A stretch of DNA of 64,000 nucleotides, taken from Nematostella vectensis (lineage: Eukaryota > Cnidaria > Anthozoa > Actiniaria > Edwardsiidae). Location: contig NC_064035.1 in NCBI RefSeq assembly GCF_932526225.1, forward strand, positions 5,765,501-5,829,500, read 5' to 3'. Below, one piece after another: positions 49,063 through 60,624 of this stretch (positions are counted from its first letter, which is position 1; every line of letters begins with the position of its first letter). The notes under the pieces were generated by a model. It was given only the letters and a program-made list of their open reading frames with translations. It did not search any database and had not been told where the DNA came from. Position numbers and translations under genes: made by a program.

Positions 49063-52000
49063 ATGTCGAACTCAACAACATGGCGGCCGAATCCTAACGC
49101 CAAGCCGTTCGTCCCAAGTTCAGCGTTCTACAGCATTAAAGTGCCGTGTAAACGAACTCCTATAAGAATACAGAAAAAAGGAATTTTTGGAAGAGTGATC
49201 CAATGGCTGCTTGTTATTGTATTATGTATAACGGTAGTTATAAATATTGCCTTCATCCTTGACACGACCTCCAAGTTTAGAGACAGTTCTAAAGTTTCTG
49301 CCGTCACCAAAGGCAAGTTACTTCGAGAAAATGGTGAGTGCTTTCTCCTAACAAAACATGGGTAACGGTGCATAACTACGCGGACATATTTTCAAGACAA
49401 ATTGTTTTAATTTGCAATATGGTCTAGCATTCAACCGTGAAATGTATAAAACAGTAAGCGTAAGCTTATATATAAGTTAAGGAAACTGCCTGCAGTTTTC
49501 TAGTAGATATACCGCTCATGTTTAAAGGGCTACAGTTTCCGCTTGCAAAATCTTGGAATTTAAGATTAAGTCCATTTATCAAGTAAAGATTGAATTTTTC
49601 GGAAATATGTGAGCTATTTTCATTTGAGTTACCATAGCAACGAAACAATGGATAATGTGCTTTTAGATTTTGCAAATACACACCTTTACGTGGAGAATTA
49701 TTCTTAAACCATACCTTTTAGACAAAACTAACGACGTTTTCCTCCTCATATTTGAAACCAGACCACGCAAATGCGCTTTCTTTGTTTTGTACTAGTACAT
49801 TGCATACACATTTCAGGTCTAATGAGGTCTTGAATCGCGCAACATTCCTGCATGAGAAACTAAATAAGATAAAATGAAGGTTCCACTTAGTTGTTCTATA
49901 GCCCTTTTCGCTTTCTTCTTCTTTCTTCTTCTTTGTATGCGTGCGAACACTGCATACAATAACACGTGGCTACAAGAAAGCGTATAATTTTATCATTTTT
50001 CTCATGCAGGAATGTCGTGCGATTCGAGAAGTCATTGGACATGAAATGTGTATGCAACGTACTAGTACAAAACAAAGAATGCAATTTGGGGGTCTGGCAA
50101 ATAACCCAAGTTTGAAGTTAATTCTAGATGGAAAGAAATCAACCTACACAGTGCTTTGCTAGGGAGTTGTAATTATAATCAAGTTTAATCTGTGAAAGTA
50201 AAAAAAAAATTATTGACAAGTTATATTTGTACAGCCTCGAAAGCAAAAATTACCCTCTTGAAAGTATCGCACCTAAAATATGCCGGATGTTAATATATAT
50301 TTAAAATGAGATCAGAAGCGTGCAGCAAATTATAAATTGGCACGAAAGAAGTCCAATAGATATGCTACAATTCAAAAGATTTGGATTATAAATTGAGTAT
50401 TTTTTTGTAGAAATATGTCAGTGAAAGTAGAAGATAAACAAAGAGGCAACAAAATACAGCCGTAAATATATATTAAATAATTTTTTTCGGGGTCCGGTAT
50501 CCATCAAATCACACGCTCTGATTGGCTCTCGTGAGGTCCAGTATCCTACGATCCGGACCCCGTCGATACCGGCCGAAAGTCAGAAACGAAACTTCTCCTT
50601 GTGCAACTGTAAGCCCGTAAGGTAAACAAAGTTGGAAAATCCATTGAGGAAAAAATAATATGTTATTTCCCAGCTGAGGGTCGGTCCGTATCGTGAAATA
50701 CCGGCCTTCGGCCTCGGTCAGTATTTTCAAGACCTTGGTCACAGTATTTCACGATACCGACCTCCCAGCTGGTAAATAACACATATGTCTGACTTCAAAT
50801 ATGTGGAGGCAAAATTTTGTCGAAGGGGTATGGTTTTATAATAATTTTCCGTATATAGTGTGTATTTGCAAAAATCTAAAAACAAATAATTCATTGTTTC
50901 GTCGCTACGGTGACTAAAATAACAACAGCTCACATATTTTCCGAAAATTCAATCCTTACTTGATAAATGGGCTTAATCTTAAATTCCAAGCTTTGTGCAA
51001 GTGGAAACTGTATATCCCTTTAAACATGAGTGGTATATCTACTAAAAAAACTGCAGGCAGCTACCTTAAACAAACATATACTTGCTGGCTACCCTGGTAG
51101 TTTAGTGAAGTGAGACAATGAAAACCTATAAGGATGCGAGAAACATAGGTTGTTTACCATTTAATCAGAAATTTCGTTTATTCTGGTTAAATGGTGCATA
51201 TTCCTCCCACTGAAAAATTTCCGAAAATGTGGAAAGATGGGTTGTTACCATTTATTTAGAAATTTCGGTACTTCTGGTTATTTTGTACAGATTCCTCCCA
51301 CCCTCCCATTTAATAATAAATCCTGGAATGAGATCTCAGTTTTTCCAGAATGCCATAATGGTAAGAAAAAGTTTCCTAGGTTGTTTACCATTTAATCTGA
51401 AATTCTGGAATGAGATCCCAGTTTTTCAGGAATGCCATAATGGTAAATAAAAAAAATTCCTATATTTCACAATTTCCGAGGTGAGTTATGTACCATTTGC
51501 TTTTGTACCCAGAAATTCTACTTTGGGGTCCTGGTGAATATTGGCCGATGGGTACCTCGGTCAAATATTCTATGGATAACTGCAAATGGTACACGATTTT
51601 CCAGAATTTCTGGTACCCTTGGTGAAAGCATTTGCTGTTAATGCGTAGAGTGTCATTCCAGGTCTTAGCAGTATGTTTGAGATTTGTTCATCTACAGCAT
51701 GACAGAAAAACCTTAATTGTGTGCACTGTAAGGAGAATGAAAAAAATCCACATTTGTTTTAGAATGGCAGTCGGTTCCTTGCTTTCTGGACAATTTTCCT
51801 ATTTAAAAAACTAATACAAAGAGGCCAAAATGCACATGTGCGATATGTTATTAGTATTTAAAGAAATTTAAAAGGAGATTGGGGCAATAGAGCTGAGAGT
51901 TTAACTTCAAATTGAGTGCACCCAACTAGTGCCAGGTCTAACAGATGTTATTACTTATTACTTTCAGTCCCAATACCTATAGAAGATGAAGTACAAGAAA

Positions 52001-55000
52001 TTCATATAAAAATCTTGTCCAGTAAAGAATCAGCTATTATTTCTGTAGATGGAACCAAGGTATGACAATTCTAGTGTTTTTGTTTGTATTCTGTTTTTCA
52101 CTGCATTTTTAAAGCTCCCCTTTCAGTTTGACATCCCACCATACTGCAAGAAAAGATATGATCAAATAAAACGTGTAATTTCCAATCTTAGGTGCTTGAA
52201 AAAGTGGGCAGCGAGGATGGGCGTGGCCTTAATGTGGTTGTGCTCAACCAAGGAACTGGTGCAGTCATGGCCATGCGCTCATTTGACACATATGCTTCTA
52301 AAGAGGATTCAGAGTCCCTAGTTCTATTCATTAATTTAGTTTCTGATGGCAGAATCCTCTGTTTTGCTGCCAAGGTGAATTAAAATATTATTATCATATT
52401 GTATTTGCTTCTAATTTACCTGCATCCTACCTTTTGATGAGAGATTAGACGGCATGCATATATTCAAATTCAATAGCTGAATTTTTGTGACATGCATCCT
52501 GATTAGGATACAAGATGGATAGTGCCATCCTAGATACTGCTGGCATAGATGTATTTCGTCCTCATTGCCAGCATTATTAACTTAAGTATAATCTTTACTC
52601 ATTTCATTCATCATTTTTCGACAGGATGATGCATCTATGTCTTTGAAAAAAACAACTAGGAACCTTTTCAAAATTTTGGGCAGTGAAAACTTTGAACGAC
52701 TTGGTTGGCGGGACAATTTTGCATTTGTAGTGCAAAAGAAAGGCAAAGTGTATGCAGAGTCGCTGGGTAAAGCAGAAACTTTGGGAACATGGGCTGCACC
52801 TGTGTCTATTGATGTGAATGTTCCCTTGGCATCAGGAAAAAACATTGAATGTCGCTGGGAAGAGACAGAAGTTAATAAACGGCGAAGAGTATTCTGTAAT
52901 AAGTATGAAGGATATGGCAGTGTTTGCAGCTGTAAGTATTTTAGAAGTTTGTTTACCAGATGTTCACCCTGATGTGTGTTTTACAAGTTTAAGGCATATT
53001 TGAGATAGGTTTATAAGATTTTCACATGGTGTAGTGCAGTGTTTGCTGCTGTAAATATTAGAAGTTTGTTTGCCAGGTGTTGTCCTGGATGTGTAGTATA
53101 AGATCAGATTATCCATACTATGTGTTGTTGAGATTAGATGTGAAAGATCTCCACTTAATGGTGTCAACCTTCACAGGCACCAATCCAGCAGAAATCGACA
53201 TCAAATCTGATCCATTGCCTGGAAATGCACTATTGGAGCTACCCGTTGCTATCATTGCCAGTAACAGGCCCCACTATTTGTATCGTATGATACGTTCCAT
53301 GTTGTCTGCAAGTGGGGCAGATCCCAAGATGGTTACTGTATTTATTGATGGCTATTTCGAGGAGCCCCTAGCTGTTGCCAAACTGTTTGGGCTGAGAGGT
53401 ATTCAGCACACTCCCATCAGTAGCAAGAATGCCAGGATTTCACAGGTATGATGAAGACATACAGACCGAAAAAATGGGGTTTGGTTCCTATCTATACTCT
53501 TCTTTTTTTGTTCAGTAATCTCTTGGCTAAAAAAAAAAATTTGCAACCAAACTTGTAGAGTTGTTACCTTTTTCGTTTGATCACCTTTTTTTCTGTTCCA
53601 TTTTACTCTCCTTTGAAGAGCTTTGTGTCTCGACAACATTTTTTTAAAAAGAAGGGACAAAGTAAAAAAGCCTTTTAACTGGGATATTTGCAGCAGGACA
53701 AATGTCTTTCATTTTTTTCTGCCTAAACAAAAACAAAAGAAATACAACTGGTATTTGGGAGCTACTTCACTTAATCCTAAAGTATTATGACCATGGCCCT
53801 CTGCATTTTAAAGCGGGAGACAGAAAATAAAAAATGGTCACACTCACTTACTGTATTACACTCGTCTGATGAGTTGGGTACTGGAGCACACAGGTCACCT
53901 GACCTTGCGCTACCAGAGGAACCTTGGCAACCTGGCCAAACCTCCCCACCCCCTATTGGGAGTACCTGTAACACTGATCATCAGTGGAATTACAGGGGGG
54001 ATCATGCAGGGGGGGGGGGTTGATCCAAATGGGACAATCTATAGTTATTTAGAGCAGAGTATAGACTTGTTTCAACTACAATACATTCAACCACATTTTG
54101 AAAATAATTTATCACTTTCAGCACTACAAAGCCAGCCTTACTACGACATTTAACCTGTATCCCAAGGCAGAGTACATGATAATCATTGAAGAGGACCTGG
54201 ATGTCTCTCCGGATCTGTTCTACTACTTCCAGCAGCTTCTCCCAGTGATGAATGACGATGGAAGCGTCTACTGCATATCTGCATGGAACGACCAGGTACA
54301 TTATCACTCTCTGTGGTAGATCAAGGGGTCCCCTCACTCAATACCAGATCAGGGGGGTCCCTCACTCAATACCAGATCAGGGGGGTCCCCTCACTCAATA
54401 CCAGATCAGGGGGGTCCCCTCACTCAATACCAGATCAGGGGGGTCCCCTCACTCAATACCAGATCAGGGGGGTCCCCTCACTAAATACCAGATCAGGGGG
54501 GTCCCCTCACTCAATACCAGATCAGGGGGGTCTCACTCTCAGTTGTAGAACAAGGGGGAATGGTACATTTGTTCCCTACCTTTAGTACTGAAATTTGAGA
54601 AGGAATGCCTAGGAGAAATTTAACACCTTTAAATTCTCCATAGATCATGATAAAGTGAGGTAACTTAGTTAACATGCTAAAAAAATCTACAAAAACCCTT
54701 TATAAGCCATCTTTGATTATTATATTATTAAGTATCCAATCTGTAAAGAAAAGTTACATATATTGTTGTTGTTGTTCCAGGACCAGGGATTATCCCAGAT
54801 TGGCTTGATTCTCTTGATTATTGTGTGCTTGTTTGCAGGGATATGACCACACAGTTGGTGATAACACCATGCTATACAGAGTTGAGACTATGCCTGGCTT
54901 AGGATGGTGAGTAGGACACTTGGGTGGAAGATAAGTCTTGTATATAAGTCTCATCAGGATTGTTATTACATGCTATACAGAGTTGAGACTATGCCTGGCT

Positions 55001-57114
55001 TAGGATGGTGAGTAGGACACTTGGGTGGAAGATAAGTCTTGTATATAAGTCTCATCAGGATTGTTATTACATGTTTCTGGGGCGGGGGCAGAAATTAAGG
55101 CTATACTGCCTTTCAAAAAAGACTATATAGGCAAGTAAAGAGACACTGCTTACGTCATCAGACTTGATCACATGATTAAGAATTCAAAAATTTTATAGCT
55201 ATTTCAAAATATTTTATTTGTTGTTTTGTTACAAAAACTTACGGAGATTTGATACAGTTTCCTAAATTCCCAACCATCCTGTCAAACACAATTTGTATCT
55301 TCTGTTCAGGGATCGGATCATCAAACTATTTGGCCATGGCATGCAGCTAAGGATGAACTTTATAAAAATGTAACATATGTTAACATTGCTGTTTCTATGG
55401 CAACCGAACAGTAACGATTGAGTTACAGGGGGGAGGAATATGTTGTGGTTTGGAATGCTTCTTGGTTTGAAATTGTTAAAACCAGTTTGAAAAAAATTCA
55501 AACCAAGAAGCATTTCAAACCACAACAAATGTGGCATGGTTTGAAATTTTTTCAAACTGGTTTTAACAATTTCAAACCAAGAAGCATTTCAAACCACAAC
55601 AAATACATCTCCTCCATTTATCTATAAATTGGGTTATGTTTATTATTAAAATGTGATGTTTATCATCTTCCAGGGTTCTAAAGCGTAAAATGTACAAAGA
55701 TGAGTTAGAGCCTAAATGGCCAACACCAGACAAGTTCTGGGACTGGGACATGTGGATGCGTTTACCAGAGATAAGGAAAGGACGCGAGTGTATAATCCCA
55801 GATATTTCCCGCACATATCATTTTGGTACCAAAGGGCTTAACATGCACCCATTATTCCAAGAGTTGTACTTTAAGAAGCATGCACTGAATACAGAACCAA
55901 ATGTCAAGCTGAACACAGAGGTGATAAAGAAGGATAACTATGAGAAGGAGATAGAGAGGCTCATTGGGTGAGTATTCATTCCTTCGCTTTGAGGGTTTTT
56001 CTCTGGGTTCTCTGGTTTCCCTCCCATCTGCAGAAAAAAAACACAATTTTGACCTACTCAGTGTTATATGGTCAAACATAAGTGGTATGGTGGCTGCCTT
56101 TGACTCGACCATGTTGTTTCTGTGATCTTGACTAAACATTTTGCACTTACAGAATCCTATGATCACTGTAGCAAGACAGTACTACATGCCACAACATTTA
56201 AACATTGTTTTTTTGTTTTAATTCTAGGAGGACTTGTATTCCCTTTGCAACAAAAAGCAATTTTTATCCGGAGATAAAACAGATTTTAATAAAGGGCCTC
56301 GCCTGTATAACACCTCCAGATCTCAGCACTTATACATTTCTTAAGTTTAATGCCAAGTAGGGTTGTATCCCTCTGGGTCTGCCAACAAAGCACAAATGAC
56401 TTTCCAGGAAAGATCATAGAGACCAGAGGCACTCCCAGGATTTGCTGAGAAGGGGGGGGGGGAGTTACACAGGGATAGGTGTCATATAGCCAACCTGTAG
56501 GCTTAAGATGCTGTTTTCGGCGAAAAAAACCCTTGAAATCCAAAAATTGTAGTTTGTGGCCGCCATCTTGGATTCGAGTGACAAAAGATGAGTTGAACCA
56601 AGATGGCGGCCACGAACTACGACTTCGGGATTTTGAGGAATTTCTTCACCGAAAACAGCATCTAAAGCCTACCGGTAGGCTAGGTGTCAAATGGAAAGTG
56701 GATAGAATTTGGTGATAGGATAGTACATTCCTCAATAAGAAATGACCACATTTTGGCAGCCAAGGGTAGGTGTACACTCTTATTAGCTGGTATCATTTTC
56801 TCTCTTTCAGGACGGCTGTTGTCCTCGATCACAACAAGAACCCTTGCAATCACAGCGACTTCATCCCTGACACTCAACGCCAGACATATGTGTTTTATAT
56901 GCGCATGGTCAATGCCGTTGACTGGGTGACCTGGAAGAGTATATCTAAATGCCTCCATATCTGGGATCTAGATGTGAGAGGGTTCCACAAGAGCATGTGG
57001 AGACTTTGGTTGAAAGGCAACCACATCTTAATAGTGGGCACTCCTGCATCGCCTTACTCCAAACATAAACCAAGTAATATCCAGCCCATTTACATACCTA
57101 AGAAAGGATCATGA
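49063..57114 (+). CDS. POMGNT1: protein O-linked-mannose beta-1,2-N-acetylglucosaminyltransferase 1, 9 exons, 653 aa
   Basis: Golgi type II enzyme that adds GlcNAc to O-mannose on alpha-dystroglycan (core M1). Exons: 49063-49333, 51968-52059, 52192-52374, 52625-52931, 53177-53445, 54122-54295, 54839-54906, 55674-55967, 56811-57114, totalling 1962 nt in frame. Length is close to the human enzyme (660). The N-terminal [10 protein letters not shown] precedes a single TM segment at about 45-66. A stem domain follows (about 95-250: [20 protein letters not shown]). The GT13 catalytic domain has [25 protein letters not shown] (397-401, metal/UDP binding), WDWDMWMR (477-484), [16 protein letters not shown] and [11 protein letters not shown]. 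Nothing is broken. Two donors (exons 4 and 7) are copied by tandem duplication. Introns 1, 7 and 8 carry foldback elements. Confidence 0.97.
49750..50105. mobile_element. nested foldback element in POMGNT1 intron 1
   Basis: Arms of about 130 bp, including TTTGTTTTGTACTAGTAC versus GTACTAGTACAAAACAAA and ATTCCTGCATGAGAAA versus TTTCTCATGCAGGAAT. Confidence 0.8.
50661..50790. mobile_element. second nested hairpin in POMGNT1 intron 1
   Basis: TGTTATTTCCCAGCTG and GTATCGTGAAATAC pair with GTATTTCACGATAC and CAGCTGGTAAATAACA. Just upstream, GGGGTCCGGTATCC and GATCCGGACCCCG (50490-50555) form a further inverted pair. Confidence 0.7.
51130..51620. repeat. degenerate repeats of TTTACCATTTAATCnGAAATT in POMGNT1 intron 1
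   Basis: At least four direct copies of a unit containing GTTGTTTACCATTTAATC or GGAATGAGATCYCAGTTTTT, plus inverted partners near 51590. Probably a degraded interspersed repeat. Confidence 0.5.
52917..53100 (+). repeat. 119-bp tandem duplication that copies the POMGNT1 exon 4 donor
   Basis: GCAGTGTTTGCAGCTGTAAG at 52917 recurs at 53036 as GCAGTGTTTGCTGCTGTAAA with the following 45 bp (AGAAGTTTGTTTACCAG versus AGAAGTTTGTTTGCCAG). The second donor has decayed from GTAAGT to GTAAAT. Confidence 0.8.
54310..54540. repeat. 29-bp minisatellite in POMGNT1 intron 6
   Basis: About 7-8 copies of a unit with ACTCAATACCAGATCAGGGG and GGTCCCCTC, beginning within 30 bp of the exon 6 donor. The first, divergent copy (GTGGTAGATCAAGGGGTCCC) appears to be donor-adjacent intron sequence. 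Confidence 0.9.
54869..55070 (+). repeat. exact 101-bp tandem duplication of POMGNT1 exon 7 end and donor
   Basis: 54869-54969 and 54970-55070 are identical by eye. Each contains the last 38 nt of exon 7, the GTGAGT donor and 63 nt of intron. The second copy lacks the exon's acceptor. Confidence 0.95.
55441..55601. mobile_element. foldback element in POMGNT1 intron 7
   Basis: Arms of about 64 bp: TGTTGTGGTTTGGAATGCTT and onwards, against AAGCATTTCAAACCACAACA. The 33-nt centre is a further copy of the arm end. Confidence 0.85.
56487..56690. mobile_element. foldback element in POMGNT1 intron 8
   Basis: Arms include AGATGCTGTTTTCGG versus CCGAAAACAGCATCT and GTGGCCGCCATCTTGG versus CCAAGATGGCGGCCAC. 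The core CCAAGATGGCGGC is a YY1-type site in both orientations. Confidence 0.8.
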
Positions 57115-58595
57115 AAGATCATTTATACAAGAAATCCAGAAGAAAATTCTATTTTCGTGACTTTTACATTATTCTATGAACTTTTTCAGGGTGAGTATCC
57201 AGGATTTCTAGCTGGGCTCTAAATTAAATGCTAAAAGGGGGCTATTTGGCCATGTACTGGTGTACCTTTTTAGCCCTCCTTTTTTACTCTAGATTCTAGA
57301 TTCTCAGATTTGATTTTAAGAAGAGAGGGCAAAAAGTGATATAAACACATAATAGAAATGGTAAACATTCATGCCCAAGGTTGAAAGTTTATTGTCAGTA
57401 GAATAATAATGTATAATGATAGGTTGTTATTAATATCCAAAAACCAATTATTACAATAATATATTTCAATTAGGGTCTTCTTAGTTTATAAAGAAAAAAT
57501 GGAGATTGCTGTTTTTTTATTTAGTAGTTTACATTTTTTTAGCCATACACTTCACCCACTTCAGGGCCGTAGCAGGGGTCGGGGCCCTGTGGACACCCTC
57601 CCCCCCCCAATATTTTCTTAATGTTTCTGTTTAATGCCCGGGCCTCGCCCAAATAATACAAGGCCTGCTGCCTGCTACAGCTCTTTTCTTTATATGGTCG
57701 CCATTTAACTCCATTCACAAATGATGGAATATTGCACTTTAAGCCTCAAGGGTGTAATACAAGTAACTTGTATTTGGAATGGGGGATGGAATTCAATATA
57801 AGATTATTATAAATCAATGAGAAATAAAGATGTTCAGGCTAAACATTGTCTTATGTAAAAGTGTTGGTTAGCACACATCAATGTTGCAAATCCCGCATGA
57901 ACAAGAAAAGGTTCTCTTACCCAAGCATGGAGAGGGGGTCCATTAGGTTTTTGGTGTTTTGATTTTTTAATTAGTACTTTTGTATTATGTGGGTGATTTT
58001 ATTATGAAGTTTTTTTTAAAATGCAAATCATCAAAAGAAAGGCTTGAATTTCTATGTACGTACAAGCATGTCATTTAGTATTTGGAGGGAGGAGGGGGGT
58101 GGAGGGAGGGAGGAGGGAGGGAGGAGCTGGTTCAGGGTGTTTAAAATCTAGAGCTACTTTAGGATATCCATCCAAAATTGGACTTTACACCTTGACTTCT
58201 ACAGAGCAAGCCAGTAAATATAAAGAAAATGCAAAGGAGAGGATGGTATTCTTAAGCCAAAAATCTTAATCTTGTTTTTTAGGAACTTACTTTTAGGAAC
58301 TACACTCTTAGAATCCAAACAAATAGGAATCTTGTCATGATACATGGTAAAATGTTCTTTGCATGATGACCTGCTCTCCCAAGAGTACACTCCACACTCT
58401 TAGGAGGGCATTCTTTAGATAGGGGATGTTTATTAGATCATTTACAGTAAGTGTAAGCTGCTTAATAACTATTTAAAAACTGCAATTTCCACTGCTTCTC
58501 ATTTATTACAACACTTATAAAACATACATTTGCACTGCCATGAACTGATTCAGTGTTTTAAATGGGTTAAAACAAAGTTATAATAAACTAAGCAT
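57115..58595. other. intergenic, convergent POMGNT1 and RRM gene 3' ends
   Basis: AATAAA on the plus strand at 57823-57828 may serve POMGNT1. A GGGCCGTAGCAGG element lies at about 57563-57685. A G-rich tract with quadruplex potential is at 58083-58130. The 39-bp repeat copy is at 58197-58235. Minus-strand AATAAA at 58502-58507 lies 89 bp after the RRM gene stop. Confidence 0.55.
58502..58507 (-). terminator. poly(A) signal of the four-RRM gene
   Basis: AATAAA on the minus strand, 89 bp downstream of the TGA at 58596-58598. Confidence 0.6.
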
Positions 58596-59858
58596 TCACT
58601 TTCTTCTTTTGTCCCTAAAATGCCTGCTAAAGGCAAGATCAAATAGTGACTGACCCTTGGTCCAGCAAAGCTGCCTAACTGAGAAAGGTTTGCCATTGAA
58701 TCTATGCTTTGTGTGTGATATCAATGCCTGGATACTTGATTGTGATCGAAACATGACAACACCACACCCTTGCCGTTGAAACTGCTTCCCCTTCAGTGCT
58801 GTCACTTCTCCAAATTTTGACAAGTAGTTAACAAGTTCTTTGGGGTCTGTCTGTTCTGGCAAACCTTCGACAAATACTTTCAAGTGTCTGTTTCTCATTG
58901 GGTATTTAAGGGCCGTTTTCTTTACAACAACCTCCTGGCCATCTATAATATGAGAATCTAATTTTGATACAAGGTTAGCAGTTTCTGGATTTTCAAATTT
59001 CACGAAGGCATAAGTATTACTACTGTGTTGGTGCCGGTTACAAACAAGATCAACACGGACCAAATCTCCATAACCAGAAAAGTACTTTTGAAGAGCATCA
59101 ACAGTGACATCATTGCCCAGGGCCCTTACAATAACCTCCTTGGTGTGGGGCAAGTAGCCAAACTTTGATGTTGAAAATTGTACTTGGACATTACATTTAT
59201 TAATAATGTGGGACTGTGTTTCCACGGCTTTCAGAGCACCAGATTCACACTCGAACTCAACAAAACAATAATCTTTCCTTTCTTTAGTGATGGGGTCAAC
59301 AACGACAAAATCGATCCCTTTAACATTACCAAATCGAGAAAAGTACGACTCTAGTTCATTTCGGGTAAGATCTTGTGGGACATTTAATACTCGAATCTTC
59401 TTTGACCTCCCAGCTAGATTTCTTGTAGGCATTTTCGGCTCTGCAATCACCCATTTGCCATCTATAATATGAGTGCCAGCCAGAGCTCTCTGAGCACTTT
59501 CTGCATTCTCATAGGTCACATACCCAAAACCCTTTGACTTGCCCGTCTGTGTTCTGATAATCGATAGGTCCTCAATCGCCCCGTAAGGCCCAAATACAGA
59601 TTCCAATGAGGATTTCCTAATATCCGGGCGAAAATCACGAATGTATATTGTCCTTTGGTCGTGCTCTTCTTTGTGGGATAACAATTCTTGAATCGAGTGT
59701 TGTATCTCCGCGAGTTTCCCAATTGCACACATCCCACGAGTCGGCGGCCATGCTGGCTTCTCGAAAAACACACAGCCGAATTTCTGCTCGCTTACAGTTC
59801 GCAGAATCCGACTAAATGCCGGGTATGGTAGCTTCAACCTTGATAGTGAAAAAAACAT
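58596..59858 (-). CDS. four-RRM RNA-binding protein, intronless, 420 aa
   Basis: One uninterrupted ORF with start context GCCATGT. Four RRMs are seen: RRM1 about 69-142 (RNP2 IYIRDF, RNP1 KGFGYVTY), RRM2 about 153-228 (IRVLNV, KDYCFVEF), RRM3 about 240-314 (VIVRAL, NTYAFVKF), RRM4 about 325-397 (LKVFVEGL, QGCGVVMF). RRM1-3 keep aromatic RNP1 residues that stack on RNA. RRM4 has lost them (Cys, Val), so it may bind protein instead. The first 30 residues are rich in Arg, Ser and Phe with no acid until Glu24, like a mitochondrial presequence. The C-terminus is basic (RDKRRK). It may act in organellar RNA handling; that is inference. The lack of introns among intron-rich neighbours suggests retroposition. 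Orthologue not recognised. Confidence 0.9.
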   Translation of the reverse strand: MFFSLSRLKLPYPAFSRILRTVSEQKFGCVFFEKPAWPPTRGMCAIGKLAEIQHSIQELLSHKEEHDQRTIYIRDFRPDIRKSSLESVFGPYGAIEDLSIIRTQTGKSKGFGYVTYENAESAQRALAGTHIIDGKWVIAEPKMPTRNLAGRSKKIRVLNVPQDLTRNELESYFSRFGNVKGIDFVVVDPITKERKDYCFVEFECESGALKAVETQSHIINKCNVQVQFSTSKFGYLPHTKEVIVRALGNDVTVDALQKYFSGYGDLVRVDLVCNRHQHSSNTYAFVKFENPETANLVSKLDSHIIDGQEVVVKKTALKYPMRNRHLKVFVEGLPEQTDPKELVNYLSKFGEVTALKGKQFQRQGCGVVMFRSQSSIQALISHTKHRFNGKPFSVRQLCWTKGQSLFDLAFSRHFRDKRRK

Positions 59859-60624
59859 GGCTTATTTGTGGCAGATATTGTCTGTGACTTGGCAAATTTG
59901 AGCACCATCTAATTCCACCGGAGCACAGACCTCTTTTACAGTTTATCGTGTGCACGAGCTAAGCAACCGCGCTCTCGCACTCTTGGATGTTGGTTGGCCT
60001 TCGGATGGCCTTTCGTTTGATGGAGGGGAGGGGGAGGGCAGGGTTGGAGTATGCCCATCTAGCTGGATACCACCGGGCAAGTTGTTTTGTCGACCACTAT
60101 TTTGATAATCCATTTTGTTTGTTTTTTTGCAATTTAAGTCTACAGAATCTGCAATTTAAGTCTACAGAATCTTTAGAGAACCTAGAATAGCTTATTTGGG
60201 GCAGGGGCTCCTAAGTAGGGGCAATCATTTGTATTATATAAATGTCACAGCGTTTCCTAGGATCAGGCTTAGGGGGGGGGGGGGGGGGGGTTGACACCCT
60301 TCCCATGATGCACTTCGTCAAAGTATATTATCAACCGCGACGCGTCGTGATGGCGCGCAGATGAACTTAGTAATGAAGGCGGTATGAGCAAGATGGAATA
60401 GCTCCGAGGCATTCCGGGGAAAAAACTAGCAAGATGGAATAGCTCCGAGGAAAACATAAAAACAGATGAAACAAGATGACGTGATCAATTTTCAAAGACC
60501 AATTGATTCAAGTACTCTATCGTCAAGGCAAAAATTCGCCTATTAGGAGTGAGGTAGTTGAGAGGTAGACCCCGATTAATAGTTTATTAGAGGCCTGATT
60601 AATCGAACTAGCTAATGCTGTGTT

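Larger units (their letters stand above)
49474..51071. mobile_element. 1.6 kb DNA element with about 210-bp inverted arms in POMGNT1 intron 1
   Basis: The left arm (49474-49690, GGAAACTGCCTGCAG and onwards) is inverted against the right arm (about 50858-51071, CTGCAGGCAGCTACC and before). The interior contains two nested foldbacks, at 49750-50105 and 50661-50790. No transposase is visible. Confidence 0.8.

Noticed and set aside
53787-54585. Plus-strand ORFs with repeated [14 protein letters not shown]
   Set aside because: Translation of the 29-bp minisatellite after POMGNT1 exon 6.
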